DNA of 64,000 nucleotides from an uncultured Porphyromonadaceae bacterium (lineage in GTDB: Bacteria > Bacteroidota > Bacteroidia > Bacteroidales > Barnesiellaceae): contig UPYI01000015.1 in assembly GCA_900538555.1 (NCBI GenBank), positions 32,943 through 96,942 of the forward strand, given 5' to 3'. Positions 16,564 through 25,343 of the stretch are shown piece after piece (the stretch's first letter is position 1; each line of letters opens with the position of its first letter). A program made the position numbers and the translations under genes. Under the pieces are notes generated by a model. The model made no database searches, was not told the DNA's origin, and saw only the letters and a list, made by a program, of their open reading frames with translations.

Positions 16564-17244
16564 TCAGAATCGGCTTGTTGCCGACACCGGTATTGTCGCG
16601 AAACCTATTTCTTCCAGCCATTCTGCGATCAAGGTATGGCAGCCGGTCGTTTGCGACGAGCGGATCCAAAGGCTCGGATTCAAGAACTCACCGTCGGGGA
16701 TAAGTCGCCGTGCGTCTGTTTCCACACCACCTATGCCGCTGCTTGCGCTCGATACAATCAGTCCGATTCGTTTGCCAGCCATTTCTGCGCCATGATTGAA
16801 CAGGAACGTTTGCAACGGCGCAGCCATGTTGCTCCACCAAAGCGGAGCTGCTACGATAATCGTGTTGTATTCTTTTATATCTATTTCTACCGGATCGATT
16901 GCCGGATAGGACGAAACTTCATTCGGATTGTTTCGTATGGCTTGGATCTGTGCGCTGCCGATTGCATAATTGTTGGCGGCATAATCGAGACCTTTTTCTG
17001 CCGGCTCTATCCGTATGGCATCGGCTTCGATTTGTGTACGCAGATCGCTGACGATGGTATGTACGTTGTTTGTGAAACTGTAATAGACGATGAGGGTTTT
17101 TCCCGTTACCGAATCCGAACCGGAATCGTCGGGCGTTTCGGGCGTCTCTGCGGGAGAATCGTTTATGATGTTGTCATCGGGAGAACAGGCATTCAGTTCT
17201 ATTGAGGCGAACAGGGCGCAAAGAAGATACAATAATTTTTTCAT
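16564..17244 (-). CDS. Flavodoxin-like lipoprotein
   Basis: Third flavodoxin-type protein of the cluster, 226 residues from the ATG at 17244; a longer in-frame start upstream gives an Arg-rich, non-coding-looking extension. It has a signal peptide ending in LNAC (lipid Cys at 20), an acidic Pro/Asp linker, then KTLIVYYSFTNNVHTIVSDL for FMN phosphate binding, NTIIVAAPLWWSNMAAPLQTF and LIVSSASSGIGGVETD. It resembles the flavodoxin family whose members carry NNYAIGSAQ-type segments. It lies between the convergent AraC gene and the aldo/keto reductase gene and is probably cotranscribed with the latter (100-nt gap). Confidence 0.87.
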   Translation of the reverse strand: MKKLLYLLCALFASIELNACSPDDNIINDSPAETPETPDDSGSDSVTGKTLIVYYSFTNNVHTIVSDLRTQIEADAIRIEPAEKGLDYAANNYAIGSAQIQAIRNNPNEVSSYPAIDPVEIDIKEYNTIIVAAPLWWSNMAAPLQTFLFNHGAEMAGKRIGLIVSSASSGIGGVETDARRLIPDGEFLNPSLWIRSSQTTGCHTLIAEWLEEIGFATIPVSATSRF

Positions 17245-17345
17245 ACGGCATGTTTTTAGTCGGTTTATAATTATAATGAAGTATATGCTGGTCGTTGAAA
17301 CCGTTCGGTAATTCGACGAATCGTATTGTCGCTTTACAGTGGCGT

Positions 17346-18500
17346 TTAGTGTCCTACCTGTTTTTGCTGTTCTGCGTTGTAGCGGTCGCCTACGACGGGA
17401 ATGGCGGCGACAGCATCTTCCAGCTCTTTCCACTCTTCGGGCGCAAGCATATAATCGAGTGTGTGCAGGTTCTCTTCCAGATGCGACAGTTTCGTTGTTC
17501 CGGGAATCGGCACGATCCACGGGGCTTTCTGCAATAGCCAGCCGAGAGCCACTTGCGCCGAGGTCATGCCTCGTGTCCGTCCGAACTGTTGTAGTATATT
17601 TACGATGTGCATATTGGCACGTATCGCTTCCGGCTGGAATCGCGGCAGGGTCTGGCGGTTGTCGTTGTTCGGATCGAAAGTTGTATACTCGTTGATGTCG
17701 CCACCCAGAAACCCTCGATTGATCGGACTGTATGGTACGAATCCGATGCCCAGTTCCCGACAGACATCCAATACGCCGTTTTCCTCAACGAGGCGGTGCA
17801 TCAGGTGATATTCGCTCTGGATGGCGGTGAGCGGGCATACGGCATGTGCCCGACGGATGGTTTCGGCGCTGACCTCGCACATGCCCCAGTGTTGCACTTT
17901 GCCCTCTTTCATCAGGTCGGCAATGGTCGATGCCACGACTTCTGCCGGCACATTCGGGTCGGCGCGATGCTGGTAGAACATCGGTAACGTTTCGAGGCGG
18001 AGGCGACGGAGCGAATCTTCGCAATAACGGCGGATTGTAGCCGGACGGCTGTCCTGACGTCCTGTACCTTTTCCGTCGATCACCTCGTGTCCGAATTTGG
18101 TCGTTACATTTATTTTGCTCTTGAATTCCGCTAATGCTTCTCCGGCGAGATTCTCGTTGGTCAGCGGTCCATAGATAATAGCGGTATCGAAAAGGGTAAC
18201 CCCGCGATCGACAGCTTCGTGGAGCAACCGGATGCACGACCTTTTGTCCGGGTGCTGGCTGCGGTTGTAGGTCATGCCCATCACGCCGAAACCGAGGGCA
18301 GAAACCTCAAAAGCCGCTTTGCCTGTACCGAGTGTGCGGTAAGGCAAGTTGTTGTTCTTGATCGACGCTGTCTTTTGTCTGTTTAAGTTTGCTTCGGCAG
18401 CCTTTACCTTGTTTATTGCGGGCTGTATAGTTAGGGCTGCGCCTAAGGTCGCTGCTGTTTTCAAAAAGCCGCGACGGCTTATTTCATCTCCTTTTTTCAT
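17346..18500 (-). CDS. Tat-exported aldo/keto reductase
   Basis: A 384-residue oxidoreductase. The N-terminus has a twin-arginine signal (SRRGFLKTAATLGAALTI, residues 8-25), so the folded enzyme with its NADP(H) would be moved to the periplasm. The barrel shows the AKR tetrad: Asp in TLFDTAIIYGP, Tyr two turns on, Lys in VTTKFGHE and His in YQHRADP, with GLQ-type strand QSEYHLMHR and the phosphate-binding IPGTTKLSHLEENL. It is of the YakC/AKR13-like class. The last residues (NAEQQKQVGH) are polar. Upstream gap to the acetyltransferase gene is 8 nt, indicating an operon. Confidence 0.92.
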   Translation of the reverse strand: MKKGDEISRRGFLKTAATLGAALTIQPAINKVKAAEANLNRQKTASIKNNNLPYRTLGTGKAAFEVSALGFGVMGMTYNRSQHPDKRSCIRLLHEAVDRGVTLFDTAIIYGPLTNENLAGEALAEFKSKINVTTKFGHEVIDGKGTGRQDSRPATIRRYCEDSLRRLRLETLPMFYQHRADPNVPAEVVASTIADLMKEGKVQHWGMCEVSAETIRRAHAVCPLTAIQSEYHLMHRLVEENGVLDVCRELGIGFVPYSPINRGFLGGDINEYTTFDPNNDNRQTLPRFQPEAIRANMHIVNILQQFGRTRGMTSAQVALGWLLQKAPWIVPIPGTTKLSHLEENLHTLDYMLAPEEWKELEDAVAAIPVVGDRYNAEQQKQVGH

Positions 18501-18508
18501 CGTGCTGG

Positions 18509-19153
18509 TTATTTTTCGGTTGTTTCGATAGCCTTGATAATTCGTGCCGGATTACCTGCTACGATAGTCATTGCCGGTACATCTTTTGTCACCACGCTTC
18601 CTGCACCTACGATAGCTCCGTAACCGATTGTCACGCCGGGCAGAATCGTAGAGTTGATTCCGATCCACACTTTATCCTCAATTACGATCGGACGACCGTA
18701 AGTGGCGCTCCGGTTGTCGGGATCAGGGTCGTGGTTGATTGTGATCAGATTGACTTTCGGACCGATGAACACACCGTTGCCTATTGTGATACCTCCTCGT
18801 CCGAAGAATGTGCAACACTGTTGAATGAAACAATGTTTGCCGATCGTTACGGGTTTGCCGTAGTCGATGTAGAGCGGAGGTAATACGGTAGTGCTCCTGT
18901 CGAGCGGTTTGCCGAGAATCCCTTCCATATATTCGTGCACCTCTTCGGGTGTCCGATAGCCGGTGTTCATTTCCGTTGCCCTCTTCATCGTGGCGAAGAT
19001 ATCGGCGATCAGGGCTTCGTAACCGGGATCATTGGGCGATACCATTTCTCCGTTCCGGTCTTTGGCAAAAATATCGTTGGTCTTGATCGGGCTGTTTTCA
19101 AGTTCGACAAAGTCCTCTTGCATTTTCATTGTTCGTTTGCTCGAATCGTTCAT
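18509..19153 (-). CDS. Hexapeptide-repeat sugar O-acetyltransferase (Maa/LacA-like)
   Basis: A 214-residue CoA-dependent acetyltransferase. After a 55-residue helical start (YEALIADIFATMKRATEMNTGYRTP) the left-handed beta-helix repeats follow: TIGKHCFIQQCCTFFGRGGITIGNGVFIGPKVNLITINHDPDP, then IVIEDKVWIGINSTILPGVTIGYGAIVGAGSVVTKDV and VAGNPARIIK. The catalytic His is in ITINHD. Relatives acetylate maltose or galactosides, but several members sit in redox clusters with unknown substrate. A -7-like TACCTTTG is present at 19185-19192, 32 nt upstream, so it is likely the first gene of the unit with the aldo/keto reductase. Confidence 0.88.
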   Translation of the reverse strand: MNDSSKRTMKMQEDFVELENSPIKTNDIFAKDRNGEMVSPNDPGYEALIADIFATMKRATEMNTGYRTPEEVHEYMEGILGKPLDRSTTVLPPLYIDYGKPVTIGKHCFIQQCCTFFGRGGITIGNGVFIGPKVNLITINHDPDPDNRSATYGRPIVIEDKVWIGINSTILPGVTIGYGAIVGAGSVVTKDVPAMTIVAGNPARIIKAIETTEK

Positions 19154-19191
19154 GGCTATGTTGTTTTTTCAAAACTCTTTGAAGCAAAGGT

Positions 19192-19230
19192 AAAAAGAGA
19201 GCCTCGCAACTACTTTGCTGCAAGGCTCAA
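19192..19230 (-). terminator. Terminator between AraC gene and acetyltransferase gene
   Basis: Minus-strand hairpin GAGCCTTGCAGCAA/TTGCGAGGCTC followed by TCTTTTTACC. It lies about 50 nt after the AraC stop at 19282 and overlaps the putative promoter of the acetyltransferase gene. Confidence 0.7.
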
Positions 19231-19281
19231 ATTGTTTTGCTATGGAGTTCATTCAGAAATTCTTTCCATCATCGGTTCCAT

Positions 19282-20097
19282 TCAGATTGTACTGGGAGAA
19301 TAGCCGTAGGTTTCCTTATATATCTTCGAGAAGTGCGAAAGGTTTTTGAATCCTACGTCGAAACAGGCTTCTGTCACGCGTTTCCTGCCGGACTTTATCA
19401 ATTCGTGGGCAGCTTCCAACCGGCGTTTGATGATCCATTTTTGTGGTGTCAGGTCGCTTACTTTGGCAAAATCTCGCTTGAACGTAGCCAGACTTCGTCC
19501 CGTATAGCTTGCTATTTCCTCCATCGACAGGTCGTACATGTAGTTTTCATTCAGATAGTCGATGATGTCGATTTTCCACGGATCGACGAAATCGAACAGT
19601 GAAGCATAGAGGTTTCTGTCCGTATGGAGTAAGGTATAGGCACCTTCGATCATTTTCAATTTCAGCACCTCGTCCGAAGGTTTCACACCGGCATCGAAAT
19701 AGGGGATCACCGATTCGAACAGACTGCGGATATCGGGGCGGTCGTGGGGTAGCACACGTAAGCTGACTTTCTCGCGTTTCGAATTTACAGGAATATCTTT
19801 CTTGTCGAGTGTCTGATAGAATTCCCGCAAAAAAGGACGTGTGAATTTCAGTACGACAGAGCGGTAAGGATGATCCTTGTCAGCGTGTTTCTGTAACCAC
19901 ATCCGGTTGTCGCGTCGCATAAATGCACATTCGCCCGGATGTAGCACTGTCGTTTTACCGCGTTCCTCGATTTCGAGTTCGCCCGAACACAAGTAAATCA
20001 GCGTGTGTTCCCGGTTTTCGTGGCTGCACCCCCGGTTGTCGGTAAAGTAGCTTGCTATAAGCACGTTCGAGCAATCGAATACATTCAGTTGTTCCAT
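19282..20097 (-). CDS. AraC-family transcriptional regulator
   Basis: A 271-residue regulator of the YqhC/ExsA-like type. Residues 20-110 form a cupin sensor (EHTLIYLCSGELEIEERGKTTVLHPGECAFMRRD), and residues 175-270 a double HTH (LSMEEIASYTGRSLATFKRDFAKVSDLTPQKWIIKRRLEAAHELI, VTEACFDVGFKNLSHFSKIYKETYGYSPS). A TATTTTTG -7-like element lies at 20118-20125. Its position upstream of acetyltransferase, aldo/keto reductase and flavodoxin genes on the same strand suggests it controls them. Confidence 0.9.
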   Translation of the reverse strand: MEQLNVFDCSNVLIASYFTDNRGCSHENREHTLIYLCSGELEIEERGKTTVLHPGECAFMRRDNRMWLQKHADKDHPYRSVVLKFTRPFLREFYQTLDKKDIPVNSKREKVSLRVLPHDRPDIRSLFESVIPYFDAGVKPSDEVLKLKMIEGAYTLLHTDRNLYASLFDFVDPWKIDIIDYLNENYMYDLSMEEIASYTGRSLATFKRDFAKVSDLTPQKWIIKRRLEAAHELIKSGRKRVTEACFDVGFKNLSHFSKIYKETYGYSPSTI

Positions 20098-20185
20098 ATT
20101 CCCGTTTTTTAATTAAACAAAAATACGGATTCTTTTTCTTCCGGACTTTGTTGTAAAGCTCATATTTCTCCAACCTCCCCCTCTT

Positions 20186-20416
20186 TTATACTTTTAGTTT
20201 CCTGTATTCTTTGGGAGATATTCCTTTTAGCGATTTGAATACCCGGTTAAAATGCGGGACATCGTTAAATCCGACGGCAAAACAGATTTCTGATATTTGT
20301 TTATGTGAATGTTTCAGAAGTTTACAAGCCGTATTCAGCCGGTATTGGGTTACAAACTGGGAGAATGTCATCCCTTTGCACCGCTTGAAAAAAGAACAGA
20401 ATGCGGAGCGGTTCAT
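20186..20416 (-). pseudogene. AraC HTH remnant lacking the sensor domain
   Basis: Seventy-six residues from MNRSAFCSFFKRCKGM to FKSLKGISPKEYRKLKV form the second helix and the whole second HTH of an AraC protein. In frame upstream, residues such as VIATEVG continue the first HTH (expected pattern ...EVGMSRSAF), but a TGA stop occurs about 45 codons earlier and no sensor domain or start codon is seen. This looks like the 3' end of a deleted regulator gene. Expression as a mini-AraC cannot be excluded. Confidence 0.65.
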
Positions 20417-20742
20417 CCCGACTTCGGTGGCAATAACACTTCCCGCAGAAAATGCGCATATCTGTAAACAAAAAGAGATCGATCCGAAAGACAGGATTCA
20501 TAAAAACACTTGGCGGTCGGAATAGCCCGGGGAACTGTCGGTGCGGAAGATCAAGACGGAGGGTGGGGGATAATGTAGATAACCGGAAACAGAGCCATAT
20601 CGAACTCTATTTCGAGTGACGATATGGCTCTGTCCGTAAAGGATATGGTTGCGAACTCTAATATGCACGGATCTTCTCCCGTTCGTTTATTACAATCTCT
20701 TTTGCAATTATTTTTATATGGGCTGTATGAGTCTGCTGGATT
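20417..20742. other. Gene-free stretch with a perfect hairpin
   Basis: No credible gene. At 20591-20632 there is a perfect 14-bp inverted repeat (ACAGAGCCATATCG ... CGATATGGCTCTGT), likely the terminator of the minus-strand gene that stops at 20743. Confidence 0.6.
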
Positions 20743-22014
20743 TTAATAAACGGTGCGGGTAACAGTTCCGTCGATAACCTCACCGTCGCGCTTGCTGGTA
20801 TGGCTTACGGCTTTTAAGGCAACGTATCCGCAGTAAGGACATTTGTAATCTTCGTTCCACGATTCAAGATATTTGTAAACCCGGCGTCTGCCCTTTATGC
20901 TGAGACTTTGTTGCCTGCTGCTGTTTTTCAGGAACTCCCTGTATTTGTCGTCGGCAGAGGCTGAGCCGTGTTCGAAATATTTATGCTCTTCAAAATCTTC
21001 GATCGACGAACCTGCCAGTTTTATGTTGTATCCGTTCGTAGTGATAATTACCCCCATCTTGTTACATCTCGGACATCTGATTTTCATCAGTCCGTTAAGT
21101 TCACTCTTCCATGACGACACTAACCAGATGACGAACCACATGAATGGATTGATAATAGAACCGGTCAATATAAGGAATGCCCACCAGCCGATGCTATGTC
21201 TTCTTTGGGCTTTCTTCCTTGCCTCGCTTGCGGACAGTGTCTCGTCGTAGAGCGGTTTTGCGGATACCTTCGAAAGCCAGTAGAAATATTTGAAAGGTAT
21301 GTAGAACAGGAAGAATAAAATGCCGGAAATTCCGAGAATGAGCCTTAACCAGTAAGGAATAAAGAAGATGTCGATGATGAAAGGATAGGAATAAAAACCT
21401 TTCCCCAAAGAAAGCGAAAGTCCCGCTATTTCCGGGTTGCCGATATAGATCGGGTAGGCATAGCCATGAGAAGTCCATTCTTTTTGGAATGTAAAATCTT
21501 TGAAACTGTGGTGTTGTTTTTCCCCGTCAAAAAGAAGAAAATACGGATTTTCGCCCTGCTCTGCTTTTTCTTTACCGATGCCCGTGATTATGTGCGTTTT
21601 TCCTGTCTTGTCTTTTATTTTCATGCCCAGACAAGCCTCGGGAAGTTCTGCATAGCCTCGTGTCCCGTCGGGCAGTTCGATAAGCCTTTTTTGATAAATA
21701 TTATAATAGTATGGTTTCGTATTTCCGTTCAATCCCTTTTGATAGATTGCAAGCACTTTCACTTGGGTTCCGACCGGAATATCCATGACCACCGGAGGTT
21801 CGGACGTGGAACCCGGTTCTGCCTTCTCGTCGGTTTGTACGACAGTCAGTTGGGTTTTGAATTTGGTACGAACCACCTTGGAACACTCCTCAATGTAGGA
21901 TTCATCGGCTTTTCTGTATGAAAGGGCAATGAATGTGATGCTGTTCAACGCTAAGGCGCAAACCAAAAGAAAGACGACAGTCTTTCGTATAAAACGAAAA
22001 ATTTTTTTAAACAT
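20743..22014 (-). CDS. Membrane protein with C-terminal zinc-ribbon, unknown function
   Basis: Not assigned to a named family. The 423-residue protein has one N-terminal TM helix (TVVFLLVCALALNSITFIAL), a soluble region of about 180 residues that includes IPVGTQVKVLAIYQ and LPDGTRGYAEL, which looks SH3-like, and then three TM helices around residues 215-305 (LRLILGISGILFFLFYI, IGWWAFLILTGSIINPFMWFVIWLVSS). The C-terminal cytosolic-type tail has two CXXC pairs (CPRCNK near 320 and CPYCGY near 398), probably one zinc site. It is single-copy here, without partners that hint at a role. Confidence 0.6.
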   Translation of the reverse strand: MFKKIFRFIRKTVVFLLVCALALNSITFIALSYRKADESYIEECSKVVRTKFKTQLTVVQTDEKAEPGSTSEPPVVMDIPVGTQVKVLAIYQKGLNGNTKPYYYNIYQKRLIELPDGTRGYAELPEACLGMKIKDKTGKTHIITGIGKEKAEQGENPYFLLFDGEKQHHSFKDFTFQKEWTSHGYAYPIYIGNPEIAGLSLSLGKGFYSYPFIIDIFFIPYWLRLILGISGILFFLFYIPFKYFYWLSKVSAKPLYDETLSASEARKKAQRRHSIGWWAFLILTGSIINPFMWFVIWLVSSWKSELNGLMKIRCPRCNKMGVIITTNGYNIKLAGSSIEDFEEHKYFEHGSASADDKYREFLKNSSRQQSLSIKGRRRVYKYLESWNEDYKCPYCGYVALKAVSHTSKRDGEVIDGTVTRTVY

Positions 22015-22126
22015 ATTTTCTGAATGTTGAGTTGTTGCTTAAATATTTGGACAAATATAGTAAAATAAAACAAACTGATTCGTTTAATTTTGCTATATAT
22101 AAATCTATTGCTGAAAACATACGTTA

Positions 22127-23101
22127 TCAATAATTGCAAAAAGGCTCTTTTAAGTATTCCCTGACTTCGTCATAGGTTAAGACTACGGAGGGGCAACCAT
22201 AACAGCCGGGCGTAAGTAAGTATTTACTGTAATTAAAGACCAGTCCTACATTATTTAAACCGGGGGTACTGAGCGGAAAGTCTTCAACTGTTATATTATA
22301 TTTTTCATTGTCTGATGATTCGTAATACTGAAAAAGGGTGTTGGTTCCGTTTTTCCATACATTAAGGCTGTCAAGATAATTTTGTAGAGTCGGTATCTTC
22401 ATGTTGTCAAAATGATTTTGTGAAGCCATGTGCTCTGCTGCTAATTTCCTGATTTTGTCTAAGCAGTCGGGCTTGATAATATCTTCCAGTTCTAAGATCT
22501 TGCCCGATTTCAGATCGAAACTTTGCAGAAAATGGTCAGAGTTACCGTGTGCTCCTCCTGAATAAAGGTATTTATAGACAAAATAAGTCACATAATTGTC
22601 ATTGATCCAGACCGGATATATCGAGAACCTAGCCTCCTGTCCGTAGCTGATATATTTAGGAACATTGGCATAAAAACGTTGTTCAGCCCAATATAGAGCG
22701 GTATCCATAACTTCTTTTTGGCTGCGTTTATAAGGATTGAATGTTAGAGTCTCGAATGGCGATATAGTATCTCCTTCGCTGATGAAGTCATAAGCCCAAA
22801 GATTAAAGTGCATAAAAGTAAACAATTCAAGCGTGATATATGGACTTAGGTCTAAAATAGTAATCTCATAGTCTACAAAAAAATACTTGGATCGGGTGTT
22901 CAATCGCTTGTTAATTTTATAACCTTTAATATCCCCATAAAAATAGCATCCGTTTAAGGAATCATCCGGACATAATGGTATATTGGTTTTGATTGTATCG
23001 GAAGCAAATGGAGTTAGGTATTCCGTAGATTGATGTTTGTGCCTACATCCGGCGATGCAGATCGATATCAAGCAAATTAGTAAAAGGGGGATGTGTTTCA
23101 T
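22127..23101 (-). CDS. DUF3298/RsiV-like lipoprotein
   Basis: A 324-residue protein with a lipoprotein signal (MKHIPLLLICLISICIAGC). The centre reads VWINDNYVTYFVYKYLYSGGAHGNSD, the Gly-Gly-Ala-His element typical of DUF3298 domains found in RsiV and in many Bacteroidales lipoproteins, followed by SFDLKSGKILELEDIIKPD. The first 120 residues are the DUF4163-like part. In Bacillus RsiV this fold binds lysozyme, but no such function is known for the Bacteroidales members. It ends about 110 nt from the membrane-protein gene start and could be cotranscribed with it. Confidence 0.75.
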   Translation of the reverse strand: MKHIPLLLICLISICIAGCRHKHQSTEYLTPFASDTIKTNIPLCPDDSLNGCYFYGDIKGYKINKRLNTRSKYFFVDYEITILDLSPYITLELFTFMHFNLWAYDFISEGDTISPFETLTFNPYKRSQKEVMDTALYWAEQRFYANVPKYISYGQEARFSIYPVWINDNYVTYFVYKYLYSGGAHGNSDHFLQSFDLKSGKILELEDIIKPDCLDKIRKLAAEHMASQNHFDNMKIPTLQNYLDSLNVWKNGTNTLFQYYESSDNEKYNITVEDFPLSTPGLNNVGLVFNYSKYLLTPGCYGCPSVVLTYDEVREYLKEPFCNY

Positions 23102-23610
23102 GGGGTGGAGCTATTAGTGTAGTTATTGTATTTTAATTTTTAGCTTTCAATCAACGCTGCGTCTCGGCATAATCCATTCAAGTTCTCACTTGATGTTTTC
23201 TGCGCTCGGCTTACAGTTTACTTTATAAAACGACGTATGTAATGCCAATCTTCATGTTCCGATGTCTGTAAGAACAGGGGGACTTCATGGCAATAGTTAT
23301 TACTCAGTAATTTCAAAATAACTAAAAAAGGCAGACTTTCGCAATAGTCATTAGCCTTTATTTTATTTATTCCTTCAAAAATTTATTGAAAAGCAACCAT
23401 CGTACTCTCCCGATTGATGATAATTAAGATGCCTGATTTCATTTATTTTTTGTAGATAAATTTAATTAAATTTTTATCTCAAAGGCTTGACAAATAGTAT
23501 CTTATTTTGTGCCTTTATTATTGGATGTGTGACTGAAATTTTGTAATTAGTCCGACAATCTCGAAAAAAATAAAAAAGCCAAGTTACGTTTTGCAACTTG
23601 GCTTTTTTAT
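23102..23610. other. Gene-free stretch with degenerate repeat and tRNA terminator
   Basis: No gene seen. A degenerate copy of repeat family A lies near 23160-23215 (CTCGGCATAATCCATTCAAG ... CTGCGCTCGGCTT). At 23577-23609 a hairpin AAAAAGCCAAGTT ... AACTTGGCTTTTTT ends the region; see the separate terminator entry. Confidence 0.6.
23577..23609 (-). terminator. Displaced tRNA-Lys terminator
   Basis: Inverted repeat AAAAAGCCAAGTT/AACTTGGCTTTTTT with T/A runs on both sides. It abuts the distal copy of the tRNA-Lys 3' end at 23611, so it probably ended the tRNA transcript before the island inserted. Confidence 0.65.
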
Positions 23611-23626
23611 GTGATCCGCCTGGGGC
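23611..23626. repeat. Distal attachment-site copy (16-bp direct repeat)
   Basis: GTGATCCGCCTGGGGC, identical to 31230-31245 in the 3' end of tRNA-Lys. The upstream half of the tRNA is absent here. Confidence 0.8.
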
Positions 23627-23845
23627 GCTTCTAGGATGATCATAGTTTTGATATTTAAGATTTTATGTTTTGTTTTAAGCATATTCTATGATTTATTCCA
23701 CTAATTTGCTATGTACTTTTGCGGTAGTTTACTCATGGAGAATACTAAGAACAAAGATAGAAAATTTCTGATACTTTGCAAAAGTTGTAAGGCAATCTTT
23801 AAGGCTTTATATATTACAAATAATAGACATGATAAAGTTTTATTT
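23627..23845. other. AT-rich left end of the island
   Basis: No supported gene; plus-strand frames here are short and overlap the membrane protein gene antisense. Very AT-rich sequence. Confidence 0.4.
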
Positions 23846-24490
23846 TTAATCATGTTTTTTTTTTGTAAAAAGGCAATCTATTATTTTTTCAAAAAAACTT
23901 TTATTCTTTACAGTGATGTTTTTTTTATTTTCACTCTCTTGATACTTCCTTTTCGCAAGAGTATTTGCAAATTGACCTAAGTTGAAAATATTAATAACGA
24001 TGTCTAATAATGAGCAAATAGAATAATATAGAGAAAAAAGCAATAAGAAAAGGACTAAGTAATTAAAACAATCAAATCCTTTGCTAAATGGGAATGGTAC
24101 TTGTGCCTTTTGAATGAACTGACAAAAAGCCCCATATAAAAAAGTGCTAATAATAGCTCCCATCACTATAGCAAATGTTGAATTTACAACTTGAAATAGT
24201 GAATATTTTTTCTCATTTCTGTCTTTTGCCAAATAACTTATTATTTCGGAACTACTAAATCCAATAATAAGAGCATATCCTGTTAGCACAAAGCCTATAA
24301 TACTAGGGAAAGCACTTGTGATTAAAGTACTTACTATTTCTATGTGTTCAAAAGGTGATTTTTTTGAAAATAGAAGTGGAATTAGTGTTAAGGCTGTTAA
24401 TATTATAGGCTTAATACACCCTTTACATAAGTTGCAAAAAGGGTATATTTCCCATACTATTTTCCAGCCTGTACTTTTTTTCTTACTCAT
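23846..24490 (-). CDS. Membrane protein of the DUF4747-like pair, unknown function
   Basis: No family recognised. The 214-residue protein has four or five hydrophobic stretches: IILTALTLIPLLF, STLITSAFPSIIGFVLTGYALIIGF, FAIVMGAIISTFLYGAF and YLVLFLLLFSLYYSICSLLDIVINIF, with a basic C-terminal tail (KNKSFFEKIIDCLFTKKKHD). Its start codon lies inside the last codons of the upstream gene (8-nt overlap), which implies coupled translation. The pair is AT-rich compared with everything around it and sits at the far end of a tRNA-Lys island, a usual place for defence cargo. A membrane effector role is a guess from context. Confidence 0.6.
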   Translation of the reverse strand: MSKKKSTGWKIVWEIYPFCNLCKGCIKPIILTALTLIPLLFSKKSPFEHIEIVSTLITSAFPSIIGFVLTGYALIIGFSSSEIISYLAKDRNEKKYSLFQVVNSTFAIVMGAIISTFLYGAFCQFIQKAQVPFPFSKGFDCFNYLVLFLLLFSLYYSICSLLDIVINIFNLGQFANTLAKRKYQESENKKNITVKNKSFFEKIIDCLFTKKKHD

Positions 24491-25343
24491 GTCTTTTTGA
24501 TAATGATAATATAAGACTCTTTATTTTATCTAACAGAGAATCTTCATTTTCATATCGAACCTCATCAATTAAAGGATGCTTTTTCGTGTTAATAACATCT
24601 CGTTTTCCATCAAAATATGCAGTAGCTTTGGCATACCCGTTTTCCCTACTAAGTTTCAACATACCACCTAAAAAAGTTTTTTTCTTTAATTTTATAGGCT
24701 TTTTGGGGGTCCCTGATACTTTTGTTGAAATGACAGATACTTCGCTTTCTTTCATTTGCTCGTCTATGATGGCTTCCCATTCATCATTATTATCATTGTT
24801 TGTATATGATACTTTGATTTCTAAATTGGTTAATTGTACTGCATTAAAGATCTTTTCAATAGCATCTTCTGTCGCTATAATATTAACTTTTACATTCTCA
24901 CCTTTGTTCTTATCTGTAACGTTATTTAATGCATCTTCAAAAAAATGGGCTATTTGGGATGAAGATGTATTGGCATCTTCAAATATTGCTAAACGATGTG
25001 CTTGTGGCAAAAAGAAATATTCCCATTCTTTTGAGTTGGGATTTAGGTTAGGATTGATATTTACATCTTCAATTTCTTCTGTTTCCTCATTAAACCACCC
25101 TTCTTCATTTAGTTTTGTATAGTTAATTAATGAACCATAGATTAATCCATCATGCTCATATAAAGTCCTTATCCTTGTATTTTTATCTGAATATGTGTTT
25201 ATACGGATTTTTTTTTCTTTTACTGCTTTAAATAACTCAGTGTATCTTTCTGGAGATTGACACTCTTCTGGGTAGATAGTAATATTGTACAATCTGATTT
25301 TCTTTGATTGTTCTTTTTGATTTTTGTGAGTATATTTATCCAT
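24483..25343 (-). CDS. DUF4747-like protein, possible defence component
   Basis: A 286-residue soluble protein. From memory it resembles the DUF4747 family: KIRLYNITIYPEECQSPERYTELFKAV at the start, GSLINYTKLNEEGWFNEETEEIE near 70-92, FFLPQAHRLAIFE near 108, NLEIKVSYTNNDNNDEW near 172, a Lys/Glu-rich linker and a C-terminal LSRENGYAKATAYFDGKRDVINTKKHPLIDEVRYENED. No enzymatic motif is evident. It overlaps the downstream membrane protein gene by 8 nt. Members are scattered in islands next to small membrane proteins, so a phage-defence or stress role is plausible but unproven. The family call needs a profile search. Confidence 0.55.
   Translation of the reverse strand: MDKYTHKNQKEQSKKIRLYNITIYPEECQSPERYTELFKAVKEKKIRINTYSDKNTRIRTLYEHDGLIYGSLINYTKLNEEGWFNEETEEIEDVNINPNLNPNSKEWEYFFLPQAHRLAIFEDANTSSSQIAHFFEDALNNVTDKNKGENVKVNIIATEDAIEKIFNAVQLTNLEIKVSYTNNDNNDEWEAIIDEQMKESEVSVISTKVSGTPKKPIKLKKKTFLGGMLKLSRENGYAKATAYFDGKRDVINTKKHPLIDEVRYENEDSLLDKIKSLILSLSKRHE

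Noticed and set aside
23711..23980. Plus-strand frame of 89 codons at the left end of the island
   Set aside because: It is mostly antisense to the membrane protein gene, is poly-Phe/Lys from AT-rich sequence, and lacks any domain-like pattern.
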